Assembly: GCA_023512835.1 (NCBI GenBank)
Contig: CM042090.1
Coordinates: 53,989,365-54,053,364, forward strand
Source of the DNA: Taxillus chinensis
Taxonomy: Eukaryota > Streptophyta > Magnoliopsida > Santalales > Loranthaceae
DNA length: 64,000 nucleotides
Direction: 5' to 3'
A program made the translations under genes and the position numbers. A model generated the notes under the pieces. It ran no database searches and was not told the origin of the DNA. It saw only the letters and a program-made list of their open reading frames with translations. This document shows positions 54,486 through 64,000 of the stretch, piece by piece. Numbering within the stretch: the stretch's first letter is position 1; each line of letters opens with the position of its first letter.

Positions 54486-56620
54486 GGCGTGGCATCCAGC
54501 ATGAGGAGTGATGCTAGTTTCCGCGCTCCAGCGGAGAGGCCTGCTCGTCAGTGGCAGGCTAGCCAGGCGGGATCTAGCTAGACCCGACCTCAGGGGAGGC
54601 AAGAGCGTCAGCAGACTGAAGCTGGAGGCAGCCATGGCGGGAAGCGCCCAGTGAGTGAGCCGACCAGTGGCACAGGCCAAGGGACGGTGTTTGCGCTGGA
54701 GGCGACGTACCAGGAGAAGGCTGAGCTACCACCCCCACCGGCTGAGGGTGGAGCAGGACCATCGGTGGTTAGAGGTACCCTTTTGATCTCCCGTACATTA
54801 GCTTCTGCTCTTCTCGATGCAGGTGCATCGTGTTCTTTTGTTGCTGAGCTTGTGATAGATAGCTTGGGGTTAGCTTGTGTGGAGGCAGCGAAGCCCCTAG
54901 TTGTTGAGTCTCCAGTGGGGGTTATGATTGAGGTGCGGCGTGTTTGCCGTGACTGTGTGTTAAACGTAGGAAGTGTCGAGCTGAGCATCGACCTGCATGT
55001 ATTGCCCTTGCGTGCTTTTGACCTGATCTTGGGTATGGATTGGCTTATGGCTTTCCAGGCCAAGATAGATTGTTATCGGCGGCGTGTATCCTTCATTACA
55101 CCTGTAGAGATCTCTTGCACCCTGCAGGGGGAGTGGGACTGTGAGGCGAGTCGGGCTGGGCCAGTGTTGGACCAATGGGGTGCCATTACCCACAGGTTGG
55201 CAGCCCTGACCTTTGCTGAGGAAGGGAAAGTGGAAAAGAGAGTGTCGCCAGCAGTTGTTGACCAATTTCAGGATGTCTTTCCTGACCAGTTAAGGAGTCT
55301 ACCTCCTAAGAGAAGTGTAGAGTTCGCGATTGAGTTGGTACCGGGGACTGGACCGATATCCCAAGTGGCTTATCGGATGGGACCAGCTGAGTTGAGGGAG
55401 CTCCAGAGGCAGATAGAGGAGTTAGTGGACCAAGGGTATATCAGACCGAGTACCTCACCTTGGGGTGCTCCGGTGCTCTTTGCAAAGAAGGCAGATGGCA
55501 CGCTACGCCTTTCCATCTACTATAGGAAGCTGAATTCGGTGACTGTGAAGAACATGTATCCATTGCCTCGGATAGATGACCTGTTTGACCAGCTGAGTGG
55601 AGCCCGGTGGTTTTCCAAGATAGATCTACGGTTGGGGTATCATCAGTTGAGGGTTAGGGAGAAAGACATCCCTAAGACGGCTTTTCGGTGCAGGTATGGG
55701 CACTATGAGTGGATAGTGATGCCTTTTGGGCTCACTAATGCACCGGTAGTGTTTATACACTTGATGAACCAAGTCTTTGCCCCATACTTAGACTCGTTCG
55801 TGGTGGTGTTTATAGACAATATCTTATTATATTCCAAGACCGAGAGGGAGCATGTGGAGCATTTGGCAACAGTGTTGCAAACCTTGAGGGACCAGCGGTT
55901 GTTTGCTAAGTTTAGCAAATGCGAGTTTTGGATGCAGGAGGTCCATTTTCTTGGCCACATAGTGTTAGCTGAAGGGGTTAGAGTGGACCAAGCCAAGATT
56001 GAGGTGGTGTCATCATGGGAGAGGCCAACCAATGTTTTCGAGATTTGTAGTTTTCTTGGCTTGGCAGGCTATTACCGTCGTTTTGTAGAGGGATTCTCCC
56101 GTTTGGCAGCTCCTATGATGGCGTTGACTCGGAAGGGAGTGAAGTTTGCGTGGACTGATAAGTGTCAGCAGGCGTTTGAGGCTCTCAAAACCCGTTTGAC
56201 CACTGCACCGGTGTTGAGGTTACCTCGGGAGGATATCCCATATGAGGTGTACTGTGATGCGTCCAGGGTTGGTTTGGGGTGTGTGCTTATGCAAGAGCAT
56301 AGTGTGGTAGCTTATGGGTTGAGGCAGCTGAAGCCTCATGAGCAGAATTATCCTACTCATGATCTTGAGTTGGCGGCTGTCATCTTTGCCTTGAAGAGTT
56401 GGCAACATTACCTTTTGGGGGAGAAGTTCGTGGTGTTCTCAGATCATAAGAGCCTTCAGTACATCTTTACTCGAAGGACTTGAATTTGAGGCCAGAGGAG
56501 ATGGGTGGAGTATTTGCAGACCTTTGACTTTACTCTTGCCTATACCTCGGGCAAGGGTAATGTTGTGGCTGACGCGTTGAGCAAAAAGGGAAAGCTAAGG
56601 TGGCCGTGAGAGAGTGGAAG
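54486..56620 (+). pseudogene. Chromovirus protease, reverse transcriptase and RNase H
   Basis: Same frame as gag, with a stop at about 54580. Protease [18 protein letters not shown] (DAG for DTG), [38 protein letters not shown] (the usual Asp is Tyr), [43 protein letters not shown] (FIDD to FIDN). RNase [47 protein letters not shown]. Frame breaks at 56480; the tail VADALSKKGK is in the next frame. Confidence 0.93.
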
Positions 56621-56639
56621 CTGATGGAGCGGTTGGCGA

Positions 56640-57640
56640 TGTTGCGGTACCTTTGTTGTTCGTGATGATGGGACAGTCCTGAGTCCTTTGGTGGTTGTGC
56701 CTGAGTTGTACCAGCGCGTCCGGGAGGGACAGTTGGGTGACATTGAGTGTGAGGTTCTCCGTGCCCGTATTGAGGCTGGTGAGCTATCTGAGGACTGGAC
56801 AGAGGGTCCTGACCATGAGTTGTCTTTTCAGGGGCGGTTAGTAGTGGCTTCTTCTCTCAGGGATGAGGTGATGAGGGAGTTTCACCAGTCTAGAGTTGCT
56901 GTGCATCCAGGGGGTACGAAGATGTACCATGCGCTTCGGGGACATTTTTGGTGGCCTGGGATGAAACGCGATGTGGCTGCCTTTGTTTTGCGGTGCCTCA
57001 CGTGTCAGCAGGTGAAGGGTGAGCATCAGTGGCCGGCGGGCATGTTACAGCCATTGCCCATAGCGTAGTGGAAGTGGGACCACATAGCGATGGATTTTGT
57101 GACGGGTCTTCCACCCACCACAGGGAGGAAAGATATGATTTGGGTGATTGTAGATCGACTCACAAAGTCAGCCCATTTCCTGGCTGTTCACGAGCGGGAC
57201 TCTATTGGGACCTTGAGTCATATATACATGAACGAGATTGTGCGACTGCATAGAGTACCATCGTTGGTTGTCTCTGACCGGGATTCGAGGTTCACTTCCC
57301 ATTTTTGGGCAGGTTTGCAGGAGGCTATGGGGACCAAACATCACTTGAGTACAGCCTTTCACCCTGAGACTGACGGCCAGACAGAGAGGACGAATCAGAC
57401 TTTGGAGGACATGTTACGGGCCTGTGTGTTAGATTTTGGGGGTTCGTGGGCAACTCACCTTCCTTTGGTGGAGTTTGCCTACAACAACAGTTATCAGGCA
57501 TCCATTGGGATGGCTCCTTTTGAGGCATTGTATGGGCGGCCGTGTCGATCACCTTTGTGTTGGACCGAGGTGGGGGAGACAGCTCTCTTGGGACCATAGT
57601 TGGTTCAAGAGGCTACCGAGAAGGTAAGTTGATTCGTCAG
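56640..57640 (+). pseudogene. Chromovirus integrase
   Basis: HQSRVAVHPGGTKMYHALRG ... FVLRCLTCQQVK (HHCC zinc finger), a TAG at 57066-57068, then HIAMDFVTGLPPTTG (Asp), VVSDRDSRFTSHFW (Asp), TDGQTERTNQTLEDMLRA (Glu) and YNNSYQASIGMAPFEALYG. Stop at 57597, then frame loss. Confidence 0.92.
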
Positions 57641-57649
57641 CGGTTGTTA

Positions 57650-58135
57650 TCAGCTCAGAGTCGGCAGAAATCTTATGTGGATCAGCGGCGATGACCTTTG
57701 GAGTTTTCTGTGGGCGATCAAGTGTTTCTCTGTGTCTCTCCACGACGTGGACATCGGCGCTTTGGGAGAGGTTCCAAACTCTCTCCCCGGTTCATTGGTC
57801 CATTTGAGGTTATAGCTCGTGTGGGGCCTGTAGCTTACTGGTTAGCATTGCCACCGCGATTGAGTCGGGTGCACAATGTGTTCCATGTGTCCCAGTTGAG
57901 GAAGTATCATCCTGACCCCACTAATGTGATCGATTGGGGGACATTGGACATTGAGGATGACATGTCCGTTGTTGAGGCCCCTATCCGTATCCTAGATCGG
58001 CGGGAGAAGCTTTTGCGTGGTCGTGCTATTCCTTTGGTTCGCGTGCTGTGGCAGCACCGTCGCATTGAGGAGGACACATGGGAACGTGAGTCCGTGATGC
58101 GTGAGCAACACCCAGAGTTGTTCGAGGACGAATAA
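57650..58135 (+). pseudogene. Integrase C-terminal domain with chromodomain-like tail
   Basis: Open frame 57698-58135: GRGSKLSPRFIGPFEVIARV (GPF/Y module), RVHNVFHVSQLRKYHPD, then ILDRREKLLRGRAIPLVRVL and EEDTWERESVMREQHPELF. The last part matches the chromodomain-like end of plant Tekay/Del chromoviruses, thought to guide insertion to histone-marked heterochromatin. Confidence 0.85.
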
Positions 58136-58386
58136 TCTTAAGGGTGGGAGGTGGCTGTAGTGATGTGTTTTCTTGTGGTTCATGATTTGGTGTATTTGTA
58201 TTTCTACTTGTAAACTGGAATTTTTATTGAGATGTGTTTTGAGATTTCACTGTATTTGAGATGTCTTGTTATGTTGTGTGATCCATATGAGCATTGTGGC
58301 TCGCTGTCTTGCGAATAGGCCGCATGTGGTTGTTTTCCTTGCATGTTGTTTCTTTTTTAGGACGAAAAGTCTTAAGGGGGAGAGGA
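58136..58386 (+). other. Chromovirus 3' untranslated stretch and polypurine tract
   Basis: Ends in AAGGGGGAGAGGA (58374-58386), directly before the 3' LTR. Confidence 0.85.
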
Positions 58387-59582
58387 TGTAATGACCCGTA
58401 TGTAAGAAGTTAACTACAGATGCCTTGTGAGTGGAAATTATTGGGTTTTAGGGAGTTTCCTTCCTACACACTTTAGCTAAACACCTTGGATGTTGGTGTA
58501 CAAGTTTGAGGCAAGAAATGGGCCCAAGAGGAGACTTTTGGGAGGTGCACGTGACAATTCATAATGTGCTTGTGCCCTAGGAAGATGCTTTTTGCATATA
58601 CAGGAGCTTTTAGGCTGTTTTGTCAGGTTTTGGAGATTGATTTTGACCAAGTAGATGGCCTCAAATCAATTGGCGTGCAGAACAAAAGTTTCTCAGAATG
58701 ATGTCCTCTACCTTCCACAGAAGTTTCAAAGCCAAAGGCCTTGAACGCCAATTGGACCAATTGGCGTGCAAGCATATTTCTGCATACCAGCCTTCTACAT
58801 GATGCAAGGAAGCTTGCGGTCGAATTTCAGGGTATTTGGACTTGCATGCCAATTGGGGATATGGCGTGCAATATGGTGTGCAGCCATATTTTTGTACCGT
58901 CACCTTGGTTTTGTTATTCTTATCATCTTTTCCCTAAGGACCATGTTGGAATTGTGGATATTTTGTCGTGTGTGGATGCGGAAAGGTTGCAACTTGTGTG
59001 ATTAAAACTACGTCGTTTTGATGTTGGTGTGCCTATATAAGTGGTGAAGGACTCTTAGGTTTAGGGTTCTTCTTTTGGCTAGCCACTGCAGCCGTCGCAG
59101 AGGGGTTCTGTTCTTCCTTGTACCTATCCCAGGGTTTTGGTTTGTTATTGTCTGTTGAAATTATTGTAACACGACACTGCACTTGTACACTCGGCATGTA
59201 GATGCTAGGAGCATGGGATGGGTTCGGGAGACATGATCCCTAATGAGCTGTGGATGCTCACCCCTCCTACTATGGTGTGTTTTCTTGCAAGAACCTACGG
59301 GCGTTAGGTAGAAACACCAAGGTGGAAGAGTTCTGTTTTGTGGCTTTGTTTTATGTTATTTGCGTTATGTAATTTTGTTGAGGCCTTGTAACCCCAGCGG
59401 GGAGATATTGTAATGAAGTTTGAAACACAATAAAGGCATGTGGTTTGAATTTAATAATTATGTGATTTTGGTTTCTGAAAATAAAATGTGAAGTGTATGT
59501 TGTATTCTACCCCTTTATCCAAACCCGGGTAAAGGGAGGGTCACATTCCGCTCTCCTCGGGTTGGAAAACCGGGGCGTGACA
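58387..59582 (+). repeat. Chromovirus 3' LTR, internally deleted
   Basis: TGTAATGACCC...GGGCGTGACA, 1196 bp. Relative to the 5' LTR it lacks about 130 bp (around 51690-51820, with the GA run) and about 575 bp (51860-52435, with the tandem blocks). The 23-nt odd palindrome is kept at 58745-58767 and the TATA box at 59033-59042. 59583-59587 gcaac is the TSD. Confidence 0.95.
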
Positions 59583-59587
59583 GCAAC

Positions 59588-60196
59588 AATATAAATCAAA
59601 AAGAGTATCGAGGCTTGATTGGAAGCCTTTTATACATTACAACCTCCAGATAGATCCTTAGATACCTACACGATACACTAGAAATGGGGCTGTAGTATCC
59701 CTCTAAGGACTCCATTTAATTACAGGTATACACTGATGCAGACTGGGTTGGAAATATTGATAACAGACGCTCAACTACTAGCTGTAGTTTTTATCTGCAC
59801 TCTAAATGTGTTGAGTGGTTGAACCATAAATAGAACAGTGTGGCCTGCAGCACAGCCGAAGCTGAATATGTAGCTACACATGCTGCGTATACTCAAGTGG
59901 TATGCATGAACACACAACTGTCAGACTTGGGAGTGGATATGGAGTTGCCTGTTAATATTTGGTGTGATAACCAGAGTGCAATTAACATCAGTAGGAATCC
60001 TGTTCATCATTCGAAGACCAAGCATATTGATTATTGCTACCACTACATCAAAGAGCATGTGGAAGAGGGAAGTGTGTAACTGGTGTATATTCCCATGCAG
60101 GAACAAACTGCTGATATCCTCACCAAACCTCTATCCATCGAATTATTTGATAGACATAGACACGGATTGTCTATGCAGTTCCCTCCTCATGCCTAA
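59588..60196 (+). pseudogene. Copia RNase H (continuation after the chromovirus)
   Basis: NINQKEYRGLIGSLLYITTS, then a deletion and stops, VYTDADWVGNIDNRRSTTSC, NSVACSTAEAEYVATHAAYT, IWCDNQSAINISRNPVHHSK, HIDYCYHYIKEHVEEGSV, DILTKPL. All four RNase H landmark blocks are present but broken by stops. Confidence 0.9.
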
Positions 60197-60366
60197 AAGC
60201 ATTACCGGGGGTTCCCCTTCTTTCTTTGCAATTGGTTATCAAAGGGAGAGAAGAGAAGAAGAGTATTGTATTCAGGGGGCGTATAGTGTGAGGTATTCAG
60301 GGGGAGAGCCTCGGAGGTTCGAAGGCTATGTTCATATATATTGCCAACAATTCCAAAGGAGGAGAT
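60197..60366 (+). other. Copia post-pol spacer and polypurine tract
   Basis: Repeated 'ggggg' runs, then AAAGGAGGAGAT at about 60355-60366 just before the LTR start TGTTATTCCC. No env-like ORF. Confidence 0.75.
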
Positions 60367-61251
60367 TGTTATTCCCACGATTCTATTGTTTGTCATTGTT
60401 GTCAACATTATACAGAAGCAGATGGACGCCAGGTCTAAAATTTGTACTGGATTGGATAATTTCGTAGAGTGATCTCTTAAAGTGATCTCGTAGAGGGAGT
60501 CTAACCATGTACCTAAGAATGTCGAAGATCTGGGTCGAAGACTCGTAGTTTACTGGGTCGAAGATCAGATGACTCAAAGATGCAACGTCAAAGATCATCA
60601 GGCCAGTAGGCTTGAAGCACCACTGAAGGTACACAAGGTCGCAGACTTGTAGATCCACAGGGTCAAAGATTCGAAGACCACAGGTGTAGAGCAGCATCTC
60701 GAAGACTCGAAGACTTGCAGGCTCGAAGACCCGTCGGGTGTAGACTGGCAGTATCGCAGAGTCGAAGCTCACAGGGTCGCAAGGTCGAAGATTAGTAGCC
60801 AAGGTACAATGTTGTTGTAGCTGATTTGAAACTGAAGACTCATAAAGTTTAAAAGCTCGTAGAGAGAAGAATTGACGTAAGTTGAGCACTAGTTCTAACC
60901 TAGCTTCGAAGCTAGAGAGCAGAAGAATTAGAAGATCAATTCACAAGGTTCGAAGACTCAGACTTGAAGATTCGTGCAAAGTCTCAGAGATAGCTTGTGA
61001 AGTAACAGTGAAGCTACGAGGCACATATATCTACGAGGCTATGGCTAATCAAAGGTGCAAAATGCACTGAAGAATGCATTTAAGTAAGTTATCACTTGGA
61101 TGGCATCCCCGAGCACGCTAGTGCTGGGAAACATGTGGATGACATCCGGGGCTAGCTTAACATGTTTCAACGGTGAACAGAAAAAGGTGAAACATGCTTA
61201 ACCCTAGCAGAAGAGTTTCCTCTGCCTTACTTCAAGAGGAGTCTGAATATT
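60367..61251 (+). repeat. Copia 3' LTR, interrupted by the plus-strand Athila
   Basis: Begins TGTTATTCCCACGATTC. 60470-61030 is packed with GTCGAAGA/CTCGTAG/CTCGAAGAC words. The end lies beyond the Athila insertion, outside the window. Confidence 0.8.
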
Positions 61252-62757
61252 TGATAACGTGCATTTATGCCGTTATTCTTGTATATATTTAGGGTAGTAA
61301 AGAGCATGTTTTGAGCCTAAATTGGACCATAATGCATAGATATTTGCTCTAACACCTAGAAAGATATGTGTTTTTGAGCTGTTTTGGCAGGTTTTTTAGG
61401 CAATTTCTTCTCATGGACATCAGCCAAATCATTGTATTGACCAGATAGGGAACTTGTGATAATAGAGGGCAGCCTAAGGAGGCAGAAATAAATTGCACGT
61501 GATATGAGGCCTTATCACGTGCAAGTATATTAATGCATGCCTGCCTTCTACATGATTCCAGGAAGCTAGGGGAAGAATTTCATATCATTTGGGGCTGCAC
61601 GTGATATGGGGATATCACGTGCATTATCACGTGCAAGCCTGTGTTTGCATAGTTCCCTTTGTTTTGTGATTTTGATGACTTTTCCCTAAAGAGCCTTAGT
61701 TTAATTTCGCTTGGTTTGAGCTATATTGTACTTTTGAGGTGAATTTTGGGTCATTAACCAAAACTACGTAGTTTCACTCCTGCGATGCAAGTTAGCGGTT
61801 AGGGCACATCTCTAGCTTCACCTGTAGCCCTATAAAAGGGGGAAGAATATCTCTTGCAAGAGGCATCTCTGGACCCTAGATGAAATTGAGAGAACAGGGC
61901 TGAGAAAAATCACCTTGAAGGCTGGGATTGCTGCTGGAACTGAAGATCAGAGCTGGGGTTTGGATCTATCTTGCACCTAGAGGGAGGAAGCTATCTTAGA
62001 ACTCACTTTTTCCCCTATTTCAACTTCTGTATCTTATGGATTTTTCTATAACCTTCAGCATGTGTGAGTAGTTCTTAAATTCTAGGGGAGCAATGTAGCC
62101 CCCCTATGCTGTAATACTGAATTTGGGTTAATTCTGGGTTTGTTTATGTGAATCCTTGCACGCTTTAAGATTCTTATCTTCACTTTATAATCTAGGATGT
62201 GCACTTCTGGTTTTCTTAGTCCTAGTCTGGGATGGATCCAAAGATTCTTGACATACACATGTTTGGTGTGGCCATTATCCTTGCATTTGTATGATTTATT
62301 GGCTATGTAAGCTGCTGTAGTGATGACCATTCATGCAGTAAGCCCTTAGAAGGTCTGACAATGACCATTGCAGAACCTTGGTTGATAAGTAGCATGCATC
62401 CTAGTTAAACAAACTAAAGAATACCAAAATCAGTAGAAACAATGTAGGGTTGGTGAATTTGTGACCCTAGATACCTTAACTCTGAAATATCAAAACCAAA
62501 ACAATCTCTGCATCATTAAAAACATTAGTTTATAAATTTAAAAACGCAAAAAGTAAGCTAAAACATTTTCTAGGACTTGAGTAAATTGGTGATTTGATTA
62601 AAAACTGGAAAACTTGGTTAATCCCTGTGGGTTCGACCCCTTACATACTGCTATGTTGAGTAGTTAATTTAAGGGAACTAAAACAATCATAATTTTGAAG
62701 AGCAAATTAAGCGATAATAGCTTAGCTAATTTAGTGAAGCGATAATTTTGTTCATCA
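61252..62757 (+). repeat. Athila 5' LTR (plus strand)
   Basis: 1506 bp, TGATAACGTGC...TTGTTCATCA. U3 inverted words TGCACGTGATA/TATCACGTGCA at 61494-61523 and 61596-61623. ACGT motif AAAACTACGTAGTTTC at about 61759-61774 and TATA box CTATAAAAGGG at about 61831-61841. Near the 3' end is 'ccctgtgggttcgacccc' (62625-62642), shared with the other Athila LTRs. Confidence 0.93.
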
Positions 62758-62760
62758 AAT

Positions 62761-62778
62761 TGGCGCCATTGCCAGGGA
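62761..62778 (+). promoter_or_regulatory. Primer-binding site, Athila
   Basis: TGGCGCCATTGCCAGGGA, three bases after the LTR, of the tRNA-Asp type used by Athila. Confidence 0.85.
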
Positions 62779-62943
62779 TTCAACGGTTTACTGGTTTTTA
62801 CATCAACATTGGTTGAAATAGTTTGAATTGTGATTTTAGTAGTTACATTCTGTCTCTTTTTGTATTGTACGAAGCTGCTGAGGTGTGTTCTTGCTGTTTT
62901 GCAGGAGCACACAACAGGTGTTTGAGAAAATTTCTAGTTGTGC

Positions 62944-64000
62944 ATGCGACATAGAGAACTTGTGCCTTTTGATCCAGAACCTGAACGGATTATCAGAAAT
63001 CATCGCAGAGTAGTAGGGAAGTTGCTAGAGAAGCTGAGGATGCTCTACAAGGTCTGGAAAACACACTTTCAGAATTGATGGCGGAGCAAAGACCTGAAGG
63101 CGGTGGACAGCAACAAGGGGCAACTTTCAATGGGCAATACCCTGAAGGGGAGGGTAACAAAACTATGCCTAGAACATTCCTGGACTATGCCAGGCCAACA
63201 ATGTCGGACTACTATTCTGGGATCCGACAAACACGAGTCCAAGCCAATAGTGTTGAATTAAAAATGGCACTCATCAATATGGTGAGCAATAATGCTTTTG
63301 GAGGCACTGCAGTAGATGATCCTCATCAACACTTGATAAGATTTTACCAGATGTGCGACACAATCAAGATAAACAATGTGTCTGATGAAGCCATAAAACT
63401 AAAACTCTTTTCCTTCTCCTTGAGGGATAGAGCACTTGATTGGTTTAACAGCCTGCCGGCTGGTTCAATTTCTACTTGGAAGGAGATGCAAAATAAGATC
63501 ATGTCCAAGTACTTTCCCCCTTCCAAGGTGATACAACTAAGAGGAGAAATTAGCCGGTTCAGGCAAGATGAAATGGAAACTCTCCATGAGGCATGGGAGA
63601 GGTTTAACGATTTAGTACGAAGGTGCCCAAAGCATAGACGGCCTCAATGGATTCAGATTGAGTCTTTTTACACAGGTTTGCAGTCTCATTCGTAAGATAA
63701 AGTCAATGCAGCTGCTGGAGGATGCTTAATGAACTTAGAACCCGATGCAGCAGCTGATCTACTTGAGAGATTGTCACTAGCTAATTGGAAATAATGGTCT
63801 AACGTAAGGGTTTCAAGGACAAAGGAGAAGGCAACAACAGTAGATAACTCTTCCAATGATATGCAAGAACAAATCCGTGCTTTGGCCAAGAGCATAGAGG
63901 TTTTGGCACTGAAGGTTGGAGAACAACAACAATGGGTCCCACAAGCACAGGACCAAGGCTGGAGCGAAGCAAGAGAAGCCAATTTTGTGGGAGGCAAGGG
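62944..64000 (+). pseudogene. Athila gag, 5' part
   Basis: ATG 62944 (MRHRELVPFDPEPERIIRNH). A frameshift near 63010 moves the reading to the frame of 63075-63695: RTFLDYARPTMSDYYSGI, NNAFGGTAVDDPHQHLIRFY, LFSFSLRDRALDWFNSLPAG, KYFPPSKVIQLRGEISRFRQ. In-frame stops at 63693 and about 63793, then MQEQIRALAKSIEVLALKV to the window end. Close to the gag at 16012-17940. Confidence 0.9.

Larger units (their letters stand above)
50943..59582 (+). mobile_element. Tekay-like chromovirus (Gypsy), complete
   Basis: 8.64 kb between gcaac TSDs: 5' LTR 50943-52871, PBS (initiator tRNA-Met), gag with two CCHC knuckles, protease, RT, RNase H, integrase, a C-terminal chromodomain-like tail, PPT and 3' LTR 58387-59582. 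The gag-pol is one frame with in-frame stops and later frameshifts, so the element is inactive. Confidence 0.93.
44613..61251 (+). mobile_element. Plus-strand Sirevirus-like Copia, the oldest host element (fragmented)
   Basis: Segments 44613-47213, 48921-50942 and 59583-61251 join across two TSD-marked insertions (aaaac, gcaac) into one Copia gag-pol followed by a 3' LTR start at 60367. Its 5' LTR and gag start lie left of the minus-strand Sirevirus, outside the window. Nearly every domain carries stops or frameshifts, consistent with great age. Confidence 0.88.
61252..64000 (+). mobile_element. Second Athila element (plus strand), 5' end only
   Basis: 5' LTR 61252-62757, PBS and gag reading to the window end. 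The LTR and gag are clearly the same family branch as the minus-strand Athila but diverged, most obviously in the U3 words. The TSD partner is not visible (left flank atatt, 61247-61251). Confidence 0.92.

Overview
The window is flowering-plant nuclear heterochromatin. I found no host gene, tRNA or rRNA. Everything recognisable is LTR retrotransposon sequence, nested several layers deep. The lineages suggest a large-genome angiosperm, probably a eudicot (an inference; species not identified): Ty3/Gypsy Athila, Ogre/Tat and chromovirus (Tekay-like), and Ty1/Copia Sirevirus-like elements. Lineage names come from motif reading and element architecture, not from database searches.

Nesting, oldest outermost. 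(1) A plus-strand Sirevirus-like Copia is the substrate. It is seen at 44613-47213, 48921-50942 and 59583-61251, and the rest lies outside the window. (2) A minus-strand Sirevirus with a third, env-like ORF was inserted in its gag. Its right LTR edge is at 44612 and it extends left past 1018. (3) Into that Sirevirus went a minus-strand Athila (4059-19679, TSD tacat), a minus-strand 17-kb Ogre-like element (27381-44527, TSD tcttc/tcttt, inside the Sirevirus LTR) and a minus-oriented Tekay-like LTR cut by the window start (1-1017). (4) The Athila carries a solo Tekay-like LTR (6582-8863, TSD taatc). (5) The plus-strand Copia also received a solo Copia LTR (47214-48920, TSD aaaac), a full Tekay-like chromovirus (50943-59582, TSD gcaac) and a second, plus-strand Athila (61252 to the window end).

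In each autonomous element the gag-protease-RT-RNase H-integrase order (Gypsy) or gag-protease-integrase-RT-RNase H order (Copia) is visible, with PBS and PPT at the LTR edges. Most frames carry in-frame stops or frameshifts. The longest intact frames are the Ogre integrase (407 aa) and the Ogre protease/G-patch frame (326 aa).

Most interesting signals. (a) Tekay-like and Athila LTRs, whose proteins belong to different lineages, share a recognisable U3 module of a few hundred bases. (b) That module holds inverted, near-palindromic 'words' ending in ACGTGCA that differ from family to family. (c) The Athila env-like ORF has its own upstream region with the same words in a ~250-bp duplication, plus a TATA box, which looks like an internal promoter. 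(d) The same ORF ends in a Ulp1/C48-like protease domain with an in-frame stop just before the catalytic Cys motif. (e) The Ogre element has a well-formed 182-bp intron between protease and RT, a G-patch after the protease, and a ~37-bp minisatellite in its 3' untranslated region.
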